Assembly: GCA_017557785.1 (NCBI GenBank)
Contig: JAFYYA010000056.1
Span: 1-64,000, forward strand
Length of the DNA: 64,000 nt
Reading direction: 5' to 3'
Origin: Salinivirgaceae bacterium
GTDB lineage: Bacteria; Bacteroidota; Bacteroidia; Bacteroidales; SZUA-534
The notes beneath the pieces are model-generated. The model saw nothing but the letters and a program-made list of their open reading frames with translations. It searched no databases and had not been told where the DNA came from. The number at the start of each line of letters is the position of its first letter. Position 1 is the first letter of the stretch. Made by a program: the position numbers and the translations under genes. This document shows, one piece after another, positions 37,064-44,279 of the stretch.

Positions 37064-37170
37064 ATTCAGTCAGTTTTAAAAAATACAATCTAATGACGCG
37101 GCAAAAGCCGAAACGTTGCACTTTTGTGTAAAATTTTTTCAAGTAGCCACTCGGCCGGCCAACTTCGTGA

Positions 37171-37178
37171 TATATTTG
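37171..37178 (+). promoter_or_regulatory. -7 box of the GSCFA gene
   Basis: TATATTTG lies 15 bp before ATGATG (37194), which supports a start there and not at the upstream in-frame ATG (37116). The mRNA leader would be very short. Confidence 0.6.
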
Positions 37179-37193
37179 TGTTTAAAACAGACG

Positions 37194-38183
37194 ATGATGG
37201 ATTTCAGAACTCAAGTCGATGCAAAGTCCGATTTCACGATTGGATATTCTGACAGAATGATGCTGATGGGCTCGTGCTTTGCCGAGAATATCGGACAGAA
37301 GATGAAGCAGGCGCGACTGAATGTTGTGGTCAATCCGTTCGGCATTTTGTTCAATCCCGAGTCGATTGCCATTGCAATTGAGCAGGCGCTGGCAGGCTCG
37401 CCAGTTACCGACACCGATGTGTTCCAGCACAACGGACTTTGGTCGGGGTTCGGGTTTCACGGCAGTTTCTCGTCGACCGACAAAGTAGAAGCCTTGCGCA
37501 AGATGAACAGCGGCGTTAATGAAGCCCATAACCAAACCAAGGGGCTGACACGGCTCATACTAACCTTTGGCACAGCGTATATTTACCGCAATGTTGCCGA
37601 TGGCCGCGTGGTGGCCAACTGCCACAAACTGCCAGCCGCCAATTTCGTGCGCGAGATGCTTACCGTTGAGCAGATGGCCAGCCGCTATTCGGCGCTGATT
37701 GAGCGTCTGACGAGTCTCAACCCTGATTTGCAGATTGTTTTCACGGTGAGCCCCGTGCGTCACCTTCGCGACGGCGCGCACCAGAACCAGTTGAGCAAGG
37801 CCACCCTGCTGCTGGCTGTCAATCAACTTGTTGAATGGCACACCAACGCACACTATTTCCCATCGTACGAGTTACTGCTGGACGACCTTCGCGATTACCG
37901 CTTCTACGATACAGATATGTGCCATCCGTCGGCTATGGCCGTCGATTACATTTGGCAGGCAATGCGCGACAACTGCATCAGTCAATCCGACAACGCTTTG
38001 ATTGACAGTGTAATGAGGTTTGTGACTGCCGCCAACCATCGTCCGCTGAACCCCGATACTGATGAGTTTAGGCAGTTTGTTAGAAATCAATCGGAAGCCG
38101 TGGCTGAATTTACCGCCAAACATCCCGAAATCGATTTAAGTGCTGAGATTGAGCACTGGAAAGAATTGGCGCGAGAAAAGTGA
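37194..38183 (+). CDS. GSCFA-domain protein
   Basis: A 329-residue SGNH/GDSL-like hydrolase-fold protein named for its first block, here LMGSCFAENIGQKM. Further family blocks are NPFGILFNPESIA, LILTFGTAYIY, VFTVSPVRHLRDG and HPSAMAVDYIW with the conserved Asp/His pair at the end. The Ser in GSCF is the expected nucleophile. No signal peptide is present, so it is probably cytoplasmic. The biochemical role is not established in the family as far as I know. It converges with the DUF2461 gene, 16 bp apart. The start is set by the -7 box upstream. Confidence 0.87.
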   Translation: MMDFRTQVDAKSDFTIGYSDRMMLMGSCFAENIGQKMKQARLNVVVNPFGILFNPESIAIAIEQALAGSPVTDTDVFQHNGLWSGFGFHGSFSSTDKVEALRKMNSGVNEAHNQTKGLTRLILTFGTAYIYRNVADGRVVANCHKLPAANFVREMLTVEQMASRYSALIERLTSLNPDLQIVFTVSPVRHLRDGAHQNQLSKATLLLAVNQLVEWHTNAHYFPSYELLLDDLRDYRFYDTDMCHPSAMAVDYIWQAMRDNCISQSDNALIDSVMRFVTAANHRPLNPDTDEFRQFVRNQSEAVAEFTAKHPEIDLSAEIEHWKELAREK

Positions 38184-38199
38184 AATAGTTAACCTTCAA

Positions 38200-38883
38200 T
38201 CACAGCAACCCCGCATCTTCAATTATTGAATCGAGCAGCCGGCACATTGGGTGCAGAGTGCGGTGAACGCTGGCGATGTGGCTGTATAGGTCGGGACTGG
38301 CAACCTGCTCGTCGGTGAGCGTGTTGGTAACGATATAATGCTTGTACTTAAGCAAATCGGCGTATTTGAAATCGGCATCGAAGCCGGTTGGCACTTTTTT
38401 CAGTTTCTGATAGTCCCATAATCCACCGAAATAGCGCTTAAATTCCTTTGTTTCAATGATTTCAACCAGGTCTTCGGGCACTGAGTAAAGCTCGTTTCTG
38501 ACGGCTTTCAGAATGTTTTTGTCTTCAATCCAAAGCCCGCCACCGCACATCGACAGGTTGTTTGGCTCGAGTTGGACGTAGAATCCGCACCACTCGCTGT
38601 TCTTTCCGCCTGGCGCGATGTTGGCCGAAAAGTGCGTCTTGTAAGGCGTTTTGTCGAACGAAAAGCGCAGGTCGCGATAGATGCGGTAGATGCAGTCTTT
38701 TGCCGTCAGTCCGGCAAACTTGGGCTCGGTATCCGACAGTATTTCAATCACATCAGTAATCAGTTGACTGAAATCGGCCTGCGCAGCCTTGAACCAGTCG
38801 CGGTTTTGATCGAACCACGGCTTGTTGTTGTTCTGCTGCAAAGCGGCCAGAAACGGCATTATATTGTTGGCGGGGTTTATCAT
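38200..38883 (-). CDS. DUF2461 family protein
   Basis: A 227-residue protein with typical DUF2461 blocks: FLAALQQNNNKPWFDQNRDWFKAA, IYRIYRDLRFSFDKTPYKTHFSANI and GFYVQLEPNNLSMCGGGLW. No function is known for the family. I start it at ATG 38883 (MINPANNIMPFLAAL), where homology begins; the upstream in-frame ATG at 38967 would overlap the MFS gene and translate a CCGATT word repeat (the segment TVHRLSDSPIKQY). Confidence 0.85.
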   Translation of the reverse strand: MINPANNIMPFLAALQQNNNKPWFDQNRDWFKAAQADFSQLITDVIEILSDTEPKFAGLTAKDCIYRIYRDLRFSFDKTPYKTHFSANIAPGGKNSEWCGFYVQLEPNNLSMCGGGLWIEDKNILKAVRNELYSVPEDLVEIIETKEFKRYFGGLWDYQKLKKVPTGFDADFKYADLLKYKHYIVTNTLTDEQVASPDLYSHIASVHRTLHPMCRLLDSIIEDAGLL

Positions 38884-38888
38884 TTGAT

Positions 38889-38923
38889 ATTGTTTAATCG
38901 GTGAATCGGATAATCGGTGAACT
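38889..38923 (-). repeat. Intergenic CCGATT-family word repeat
   Basis: tgtttaatcggtgaatcgg and ataatcggtgaactg fill the gap between the MFS and DUF2461 genes. The phrases match those at 18220-18255 almost word for word. Confidence 0.75.
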
Positions 38924-38941
38924 GTCCTGCAGTCTTGCTTT

Positions 38942-40198
38942 TCATTCCGATTGATTAGCCGCAGCATCGCCTGCCAGTCGTTCCGCCGACCGCGCGTACC
39001 AAATCATATAGATGTAGAGCGGAATCATTATGAAAAGTGCAGCCTTCACGCCGAAATAGTCGGCCACGGCACCCATCGCTACGGTGATGATTCCACCGCC
39101 AGCTATCGCGGTGAGCATCAGGCTTGTAGCCTTATTCGTGAGATAATCGAGCCCGCGTGTGGCAAGGCCGAAAATGTTGCCCCACATCACCGACTGGCAC
39201 AATCCCGACGCAATGAGCGCCACAATGGCCACAGGCCCGTGGAAGAGCAATCCGAAGGCCACAAGCACAATTCCCGCGGCAGCGTATGCCGAAAGAGCAA
39301 CCTTATCAGTAACGCGCTTCATCACAAAAATGCCAGTGAACCGCCCTGCGAGCATCGCCAAGAAATAGAACGTTATGAATGTGGCCGCCCGCGACTCGTC
39401 AACACCCAGAATGCTGCTGTTGGTGGCGTACTGCACCATAAAACTCGGAATGGCAATTTCAATGCCTTCGTAGATGAAGATTGCCAGCACGCCGTAGCGC
39501 AAGTGGCGGTGTTGCCACGCTTTCGCGATGGTTCCGCGGTCGTCGGTTTGGTGCGTGATGACGGGCAGTTTTATCAGACTGATAATGATGAGCAGAACCA
39601 GAAACGCCGCGCCAATCGACAGGTAAGGCATCTGCAGCGACTGCGCCAGAGCCGAGCGTTGAGCGTCGCTCACGGGCAGAGTGTTGTCGGGGATAATCTG
39701 ACTGATGGTGCCCAGAAACAGTGCCGTGCCAACCAGCGGCGCAATCATTCGGGCGGTGCTGCTTGCCGTGCCCACAATGTTCATCCGCATTGCGGTGGTG
39801 CGGTGCGGCCCAATCTCAACAACATACGGATTGACAGCCACTTGCAGCAGCGTTATGCCCAGTGCCAGCACAAACGTGGCGGTCAAGAAGAAGGGGTAAC
39901 TCACCATCAGTGCGGCCGGATAGTAAAGAAATCCGCCCAGAGCACAAATCATCAGCCCAATGAGCATTCCGCGCTTGTAGCCGAACCGCTCGGTTATGGC
40001 CGACGACGGAATTGAGCCCACGCCGTAAGCCCCGTACCAGACCATATTGATGAACATCGCCTGCGCGTTGGTCAGGCTGAAAAGAGTCTGCATATACGGA
40101 ATCAGGATGTTGTTCATTGTGGTCACAAACCCGAACGAGAAGAACATAAACGTCAGGGTGCTCATTCCGGTGATGCTGGTGCGTTCTGAAGTTTTCAT
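38942..40198 (-). CDS. MFS sugar transporter, FucP-like
   Basis: A 418-residue, 12-helix major facilitator protein. The start (LTFMFFSFGFVTTMNNILIPYMQTLF) and the block FVLALGITLLQVAVNPYVVEIGP with RMNIVGTASSTARMIAPLVG are those of the FucP/GluP-like sugar:proton symporters of Bacteroidota. The exact sugar is not clear (fucose, glucose/galactose or N-acetylglucosamine are all taken by relatives). It is likely monocistronic; its promoter overlaps the terminator of typA. Confidence 0.88.
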   Translation of the reverse strand: MKTSERTSITGMSTLTFMFFSFGFVTTMNNILIPYMQTLFSLTNAQAMFINMVWYGAYGVGSIPSSAITERFGYKRGMLIGLMICALGGFLYYPAALMVSYPFFLTATFVLALGITLLQVAVNPYVVEIGPHRTTAMRMNIVGTASSTARMIAPLVGTALFLGTISQIIPDNTLPVSDAQRSALAQSLQMPYLSIGAAFLVLLIIISLIKLPVITHQTDDRGTIAKAWQHRHLRYGVLAIFIYEGIEIAIPSFMVQYATNSSILGVDESRAATFITFYFLAMLAGRFTGIFVMKRVTDKVALSAYAAAGIVLVAFGLLFHGPVAIVALIASGLCQSVMWGNIFGLATRGLDYLTNKATSLMLTAIAGGGIITVAMGAVADYFGVKAALFIMIPLYIYMIWYARSAERLAGDAAANQSE

Positions 40199-40221
40199 TT
40201 TTTGCGGTATTAAACTTTACG

Positions 40222-40252
40222 CAAACATAAATAAAAACGGCCCGTTACAAAA
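40222..40252 (-). promoter_or_regulatory. Promoter of the MFS gene, embedded in the typA terminator
   Basis: On the minus strand TTTTG (40252-40248), an 18-bp spacer and TATGTTTG (40229-40222). The -33 element is the loop of the upstream terminator. Confidence 0.65.
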
Positions 40253-40265
40253 GCAACGAGCCGTT
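40230..40265 (-). terminator. Intrinsic terminator of typA
   Basis: On the minus strand AACGGCTCGTT (40265-40255) pairs with AACGGGCCGTT (40246-40236), followed by TTTATTTA. It is 22 bp after the typA stop. Confidence 0.8.
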
Positions 40266-40287
40266 ATTATTATAAGGTGCGCTAAAC

Positions 40288-42102
40288 TTACGCATTCATG
40301 CTCATCTCACGCATATTAGCGCGTTTGCGTTCAGTCTCGTCGAGCAGAATCTTGCGCAGACGCATCGAGTGCGGCGTAATCTCCACATATTCATCCTTTT
40401 GGATGTACTCGAGAGCCTCTTCGAGCGAGAATTTCACCGGTGGTGCAATGCTCACCTTCTCGTCAGAGCCCGAAGCACGCATATTGGTGAGTTTCTTTGT
40501 TTTAGTCACGTTTATCACGATGTCGCCCGGGCGGGTGCTCTCACCAATAACCTGACCGGCATAAACTTCTTCCATAGGTTCGATGAAGAACTTACCGCGG
40601 TCTTGTAACTTATTGAGTGCGTATGCGATGCTGGTTCCGCTTTCCATCACAATCAGCGAGCCGTTGATGCGTTTCTCAATCTCGCCCTTGTAAGGCTCAA
40701 AGTCGATGAAGCGGTGCGCAATCACAGCCTCGCCCGCGGTAGCGGTCATCATATTGCTCGACAGGCCGATGATACCGCGCGATGGGATTTTGAAATCCAA
40801 ATGCACGCGGTCGCCCTTGCGGTCCATATTCAGCAGTTCGCCCTTACGGCGTGTTACCATCTCAATGGCCTTGCCCGAGCAGTCTTCCGGCAGGTCGATG
40901 GTGAGTTCCTCAACAGGCTCACATTTTTCGCCATCAATTTCCTTTATAATAACTTGTGGCTGACCAACTTGCAGTTCGTAGCCCTCGCGGCGCATTGTCT
41001 CAATCAGAATCGACAAGTGAAGCACGCCGCGGCCGTAAACGGTGAACGCATCGGCCGAGTCTGTCGGCTCAACGCGCAGCGCCAGGTTCTTTTCGAGTTC
41101 TTTCTCAAGACGATCTTTCAGGTGGCGCGATGTCACGAATTTGCCGTCCTTGCCAAAGAATGGTGAGTTGTTGATCGTGAACAACATACTCATTGTCGGC
41201 TCGTCAACTGCGATTGGCGGCAGAGCGTCCGGATTCTCATTGTCGGCAATGGTGTCGCCGATTTCGAATCCCTCAATGCCCATCACGGCGCAGATGTCAC
41301 CGGCCTCAACTTGGTCAACCTTCGCCTTGCCCATTCCCTCGAACACGTAAAGTTCCTTCACGCGCGATTTCACAATCGAGCCGTCGCGTTTGCAAAGGCT
41401 GATTTGCTCGCCCGAGTGGATGGTGCCCCTGTGGACGCGGCCCACGGCAATTCGGCCCACGTACGACGAGTAGTCGAGCGATGTGATGAGCATCTGCAGC
41501 GAGCCTTCCTCAGCGTGCGGTTCGGGGATATATTTCAAGATGGCCTCAAGCAGCGGCAGCATGTCGGTCGACGGCTTTTTTAGGTCGTCGGTCATCCAGC
41601 CGTTCTTTGCCGAGCCGTAGATAACCGGAAAATCCAGTTGGTCCTCGTTGGCGTCGAGTTGGAACATCAGTTCGAAAACCTGCTCGCAAACCTCGTCGGG
41701 GCGGCAGTTCTGCTTGTCAACCTTGTTGATGACAACAATTGGTTTCAAGCCGATTTGCAGGGCTTTCTGAAGCACGAAACGTGTCTGCGGCATCGGGCCT
41801 TCAAAGGCGTCAACCAAAAGCAGAACGCCGTCGGCCATATTCAGTACGCGCTCAACCTCGCCACCAAAATCGGAGTGCCCCGGAGTGTCGATGATGTTGA
41901 TTTTCACACCCTTGTAAACCATCGAAACGTTTTTCGACAGGATGGTTATGCCGCGTTCGCGCTCAAGGTCGTTGTTGTCGAGAAAGAGTTCGCCGGCCGC
42001 GTGTTCCTTAAACTGTTTGGTTTGCAGAAGGATTTTGTCGACCAGTGTAGTCTTGCCGTGGTCGACGTGCGCGATGATTGCAATGTTTCTGATTTGCTTC
42101 AT
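40288..42102 (-). CDS. typA: Ribosome-associated GTPase TypA/BipA
   Basis: A 604-residue translational GTPase that binds the ribosome and helps 50S assembly and stress adaptation. The G domain is intact: [24 protein letters not shown] and NKVDK; then come beta-barrel, EF-G-like domain V ([25 protein letters not shown]) and the BipA-specific C-terminal domain ([19 protein letters not shown]). In contrast to the EF-G2 gene in this window, the catalytic His in DTPGHSDF is kept. The start at 42102 ([16 protein letters not shown]) matches the family and is 25 bp from a TACTTTTG box. Confidence 0.97.
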   Translation of the reverse strand: MKQIRNIAIIAHVDHGKTTLVDKILLQTKQFKEHAAGELFLDNNDLERERGITILSKNVSMVYKGVKINIIDTPGHSDFGGEVERVLNMADGVLLLVDAFEGPMPQTRFVLQKALQIGLKPIVVINKVDKQNCRPDEVCEQVFELMFQLDANEDQLDFPVIYGSAKNGWMTDDLKKPSTDMLPLLEAILKYIPEPHAEEGSLQMLITSLDYSSYVGRIAVGRVHRGTIHSGEQISLCKRDGSIVKSRVKELYVFEGMGKAKVDQVEAGDICAVMGIEGFEIGDTIADNENPDALPPIAVDEPTMSMLFTINNSPFFGKDGKFVTSRHLKDRLEKELEKNLALRVEPTDSADAFTVYGRGVLHLSILIETMRREGYELQVGQPQVIIKEIDGEKCEPVEELTIDLPEDCSGKAIEMVTRRKGELLNMDRKGDRVHLDFKIPSRGIIGLSSNMMTATAGEAVIAHRFIDFEPYKGEIEKRINGSLIVMESGTSIAYALNKLQDRGKFFIEPMEEVYAGQVIGESTRPGDIVINVTKTKKLTNMRASGSDEKVSIAPPVKFSLEEALEYIQKDEYVEITPHSMRLRKILLDETERKRANMREMSMNA

Positions 42103-42126
42103 TTTTAGCCCCTTTTTTTGAAGGTG

Positions 42127-42134
42127 CAAAAGTA
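42127..42134 (-). promoter_or_regulatory. -7 box of typA
   Basis: TACTTTTG on the minus strand, exact TAnnTTTG, 25 bp before the typA start. Confidence 0.6.
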
Positions 42135-42373
42135 GTATTTTTTACTTGATTGCGAACCAATTCCAAAAAAGATAAGGTAATTATTTTGATGTCAAACGTT
42201 TGCGAATAAGATTCGGTGTGCGAATAGCAATTAAAAATCATTAATTGATGGCCATTCGCACAATACGAAGTGAACTGCTGAAGATTATACTAGAAAAGAA
42301 TCTCACCAAACTGCCAGGTGCGGGAATGTTGTTTTTTGGCGTGTTTCATGCATTTCTGCCGGCAATAGACAAA

Positions 42374-42405
42374 AAAAAGATGCCAATCAAAAGACGGCAT
42401 CTTTT
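42374..42405 (-). terminator. Second terminator downstream of the HU gene
   Basis: AAAAGATGCC and GGCATCTTTT (10-bp perfect stem) followed on the minus strand by a T run. It lies in tandem with 42444-42470. Confidence 0.75.
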
Positions 42406-42443
42406 ACCTGCTTTTGTCAGGCAGGCAGTTGAAAGTCAGCAAA

Positions 42444-42470
42444 TAAAAAAGCCCCCAACAGGGGGCTCTT
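42444..42470 (-). terminator. Terminator of the HU gene
   Basis: AGCCCCCT and AGGGGGCT around a short loop, followed on the minus strand by TTTTTTATTT, 3 bp after the HU stop. Confidence 0.85.
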
Positions 42471-42472
42471 TA

Positions 42473-42745
42473 TTAGTTTACTTTGTCGGCCAAAGCCTTG
42501 CCTGCTTTGAACTTAGCAACTTTCTTTGCTGCAATCTGGAGTTTGGCACCAGTACGCGGGTTCTTACCAGTACGTGCTGAACGCTGGCTAACTGCGAATG
42601 TTCCGAAACCAACCAATTGTACGCTGTCGCCCTTACCAAGTGCGTCAGCAACTGCTGCGGTGAAAGCATTCAATGCTTTTTCTGAATCGGCTTTAGTCAA
42701 GCCCGATTTTCCTGCCATTGCGGCAACTAGTTCTTGTTTGTTCAT
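42473..42745 (-). CDS. DNA-binding protein HU
   Basis: A 90-residue histone-like DNA-bending protein. It has the HU/IHF layout: two N-terminal helices (MNKQELVAAMAGKSGLTKADSEKALNAF is split across them), the beta saddle VQLVGFGTFAVSQRSARTG and the arm motif KNPRTG, ending in FKAGKALADKV. It acts on the nucleoid. Strong expression is suggested by a promoter close to consensus and two tandem terminators. Bacteroidota often encode several HU paralogs; which one this is cannot be told. Confidence 0.95.
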   Translation of the reverse strand: MNKQELVAAMAGKSGLTKADSEKALNAFTAAVADALGKGDSVQLVGFGTFAVSQRSARTGKNPRTGAKLQIAAKKVAKFKAGKALADKVN

Positions 42746-42796
42746 TACCGAAAAATTTTAAGGTTCTATAAAAATGAATTGTTGCTTAAAGCATTG

Positions 42797-42828
42797 TAAA
42801 TATAGGGAAATTCTGCAATTGTGTGCAA
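42797..42828 (-). promoter_or_regulatory. Promoter of the HU gene
   Basis: On the minus strand TTG (42828-42826), a 21-bp spacer and TATATTTA (42804-42797), one base from TAnnTTTG; 51 bp leader. Confidence 0.55.
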
Positions 42829-43090
42829 TCCCCAAGCGATAATTTGTTGTTTTTTTTAAAAAAATCGACAATTGGCCGTTTTTTGGCCGATTTTCTCGTT
42901 TTTTGACGGCAAAAAGGCCGATTTATGGCAGAAATAGGCGCTTTCGGGCGATAAAAACCGCCGTCAAGCAGCGAATCACGAAGTTTTTTTTCCATTCCAA
43001 CGGATTTTTTCTCTCAAAAATCGGGTCGCTGCGGCGAAAAAATGCGTGTTGGACGCGAAAAAATGCGTGTTAGATGCGTAAAAATGCACG
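42829..43090. other. Low-complexity non-coding stretch before HU
   Basis: The gap of about 345 bp between the HU and radical SAM genes holds the HU promoter, T/A runs, near-repeated words (ggccgttttttggccgat, ttttttgacggcaaaaaggc) and, at its right end, three 21-bp tandem repeats. No gene or RNA was recognised. Confidence 0.6.
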
Positions 43091-43096
43091 TCAGCC
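43034..43096 (+). repeat. Three tandem 21-bp repeats
   Basis: Units at 43034-43054, 43055-43075 and 43076-43096 share gcg(a/t)aaaaatgc(g/a)(t/c)gt. Copies 1 and 2 differ at two or three positions; copy 3 is more divergent and covers the stop codon of the radical SAM gene. One minus-strand frame through them reads HFFASNT repeats but shows no sign of being a gene. Confidence 0.75.
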
Positions 43097-44089
43097 GACA
43101 CAATTTTTGCAGATGCCGATGCTGTTTGTGCTGTTCCAAACCTGCTCTCGCAGATGGTCGACTTCGGGGGCGTGCCAGATATTTGCCGCATTGGTGGTGT
43201 TGATGTTGCCCAAGCAAAACTGGCAGTTTTTGTCGTAGCAGCAGAGCGGAACATCGCCATTGGCCGCCACAACTATTGTGCTGCGCAGGCGGAAGCAGTT
43301 GGCGCTGAATTGCCGTTTTGTGTTGATTGAGCCGTCAGCATTCACGCGATAGCGGCTGTATTTCGGGTTTTGGGGTAGCATTTCGGCGGCGTTGGCTTGA
43401 TTTTCAATCTGCGCCGTCTTCAGCACCAGGCGGTCGGCGCCCCACTGGCGGGCAAGGTGCTTTATCTGGCCTGTTTGGTGCTCGTTGTGACGGAACACAA
43501 TGAACTGCACTTCAATCAGCGGATTGTGGCGGTTCTGTGCTTTGCGCGCTTCAACCAAGTTGGCAATTCCGCTGACAGCCTTTTGCAGCGAACCACCCAC
43601 GCGGTATCGCTCATACACTTCCTGCGTGGTGCCATCAACAGAGATTATCAGTCTGTCGAGACCGCTGGCCACGAGATTGTTGCAAAGTTCGGGTGTGAGC
43701 GTCTGTCCGTTGGTCGACATTGTAGTGAAAATGCGGCGGCTGTGAGCCGTTGCAATCATCTGGCAAAGTTCGGGATTAAGCGTTGGCTCGCCCTGAAGGA
43801 AAAACTGGCAGTTGACAAGCCATGGCGCAAGAGGTTGAAGAGCGTTGTCGAATGTGGCAAGGTCCATCAGTTGGCCGGGGCGCTGCAGACGACCGCTGCC
43901 AAGCGTGCATTCGGGGCAGCGCAGGTTGCATACCGATGCCGGCTCAACCGACAGCGATTCGGGCCAGGTGCGCACCCGCCGAATCCGCGCAAGCGAGCAA
44001 ATCCGCATCCGTGCAGAATTGACCACGCGGCGCATAGTAAATGTCCGCAGCAGCCTTATGGCCATCAGTATTTCTGCCCCGACAGCCAT
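43091..44089 (-). CDS. Radical SAM/SPASM-domain protein
   Basis: A 332-residue radical SAM enzyme. The 4Fe-4S motif CNLRCPEC (Cys54, Cys58, Cys61) is followed by FLQGEPTLNPEL, STNGQ and IISVDG. The C-terminal part has a SPASM/Twitch-type Cys set (FRLRSTIVVAANGDVPLCCYD, NCQFCLGN, ICKNC) for auxiliary clusters. This group includes peptide-modifying and sulfatase-maturing enzymes, but no substrate peptide or sulfatase is encoded next to it, so the substrate is unknown. The first 45 residues are Arg-rich and poorly conserved in appearance; the true start could be Met9 or Met19. Confidence 0.88.
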   Translation of the reverse strand: MAVGAEILMAIRLLRTFTMRRVVNSARMRICSLARIRRVRTWPESLSVEPASVCNLRCPECTLGSGRLQRPGQLMDLATFDNALQPLAPWLVNCQFFLQGEPTLNPELCQMIATAHSRRIFTTMSTNGQTLTPELCNNLVASGLDRLIISVDGTTQEVYERYRVGGSLQKAVSGIANLVEARKAQNRHNPLIEVQFIVFRHNEHQTGQIKHLARQWGADRLVLKTAQIENQANAAEMLPQNPKYSRYRVNADGSINTKRQFSANCFRLRSTIVVAANGDVPLCCYDKNCQFCLGNINTTNAANIWHAPEVDHLREQVWNSTNSIGICKNCVG

Positions 44090-44199
44090 CGCTATATATT
44101 ATATGGTATGTTTTTACGCATTACAACGGCTAAATTAGCGATTTGTTGAATTGGTTAATTGGCGAATTGAAAGATAAAGGCTTACGGATAAAAACCAAT

Positions 44200-44233
44200 T
44201 TTGGCATTTTAAAATCATTTTTTTATAAATTTG
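44200..44233 (+). promoter_or_regulatory. Promoter of the TPR-SpoIIE gene
   Basis: TTTG (44200-44203), a 22-bp spacer and TAAATTTG (44226-44233), an exact -7 match. Transcription would start near 44240, ruling out the TTG at 44235. Confidence 0.6.
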
Positions 44234-44279
44234 TTTGTCAATCGAATTGCGTATGAGCAATTTTTGCACAAACAAAATA

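Larger units (their letters stand above)
42135..42472. other. Non-coding stretch between typA and HU genes
   Basis: About 340 bp with the typA promoter region at one end and two minus-strand terminators at the other. A short plus-strand frame (42245-42580) overlaps the terminators and the HU gene and has no recognisable similarity, so I do not call it. Confidence 0.6.

Noticed and set aside
42245-42580. Plus-strand frame of 111 codons between typA and HU
   Set aside because: It runs through two terminator hairpins and antisense to the HU gene, and no stretch of it resembles a protein family.
42976-43272. Minus-strand frame with HFFASNT heptad repeats
   Set aside because: It is an alternative frame of the 21-bp tandem DNA repeats and overlaps the end of the radical SAM gene; no start context or homology.
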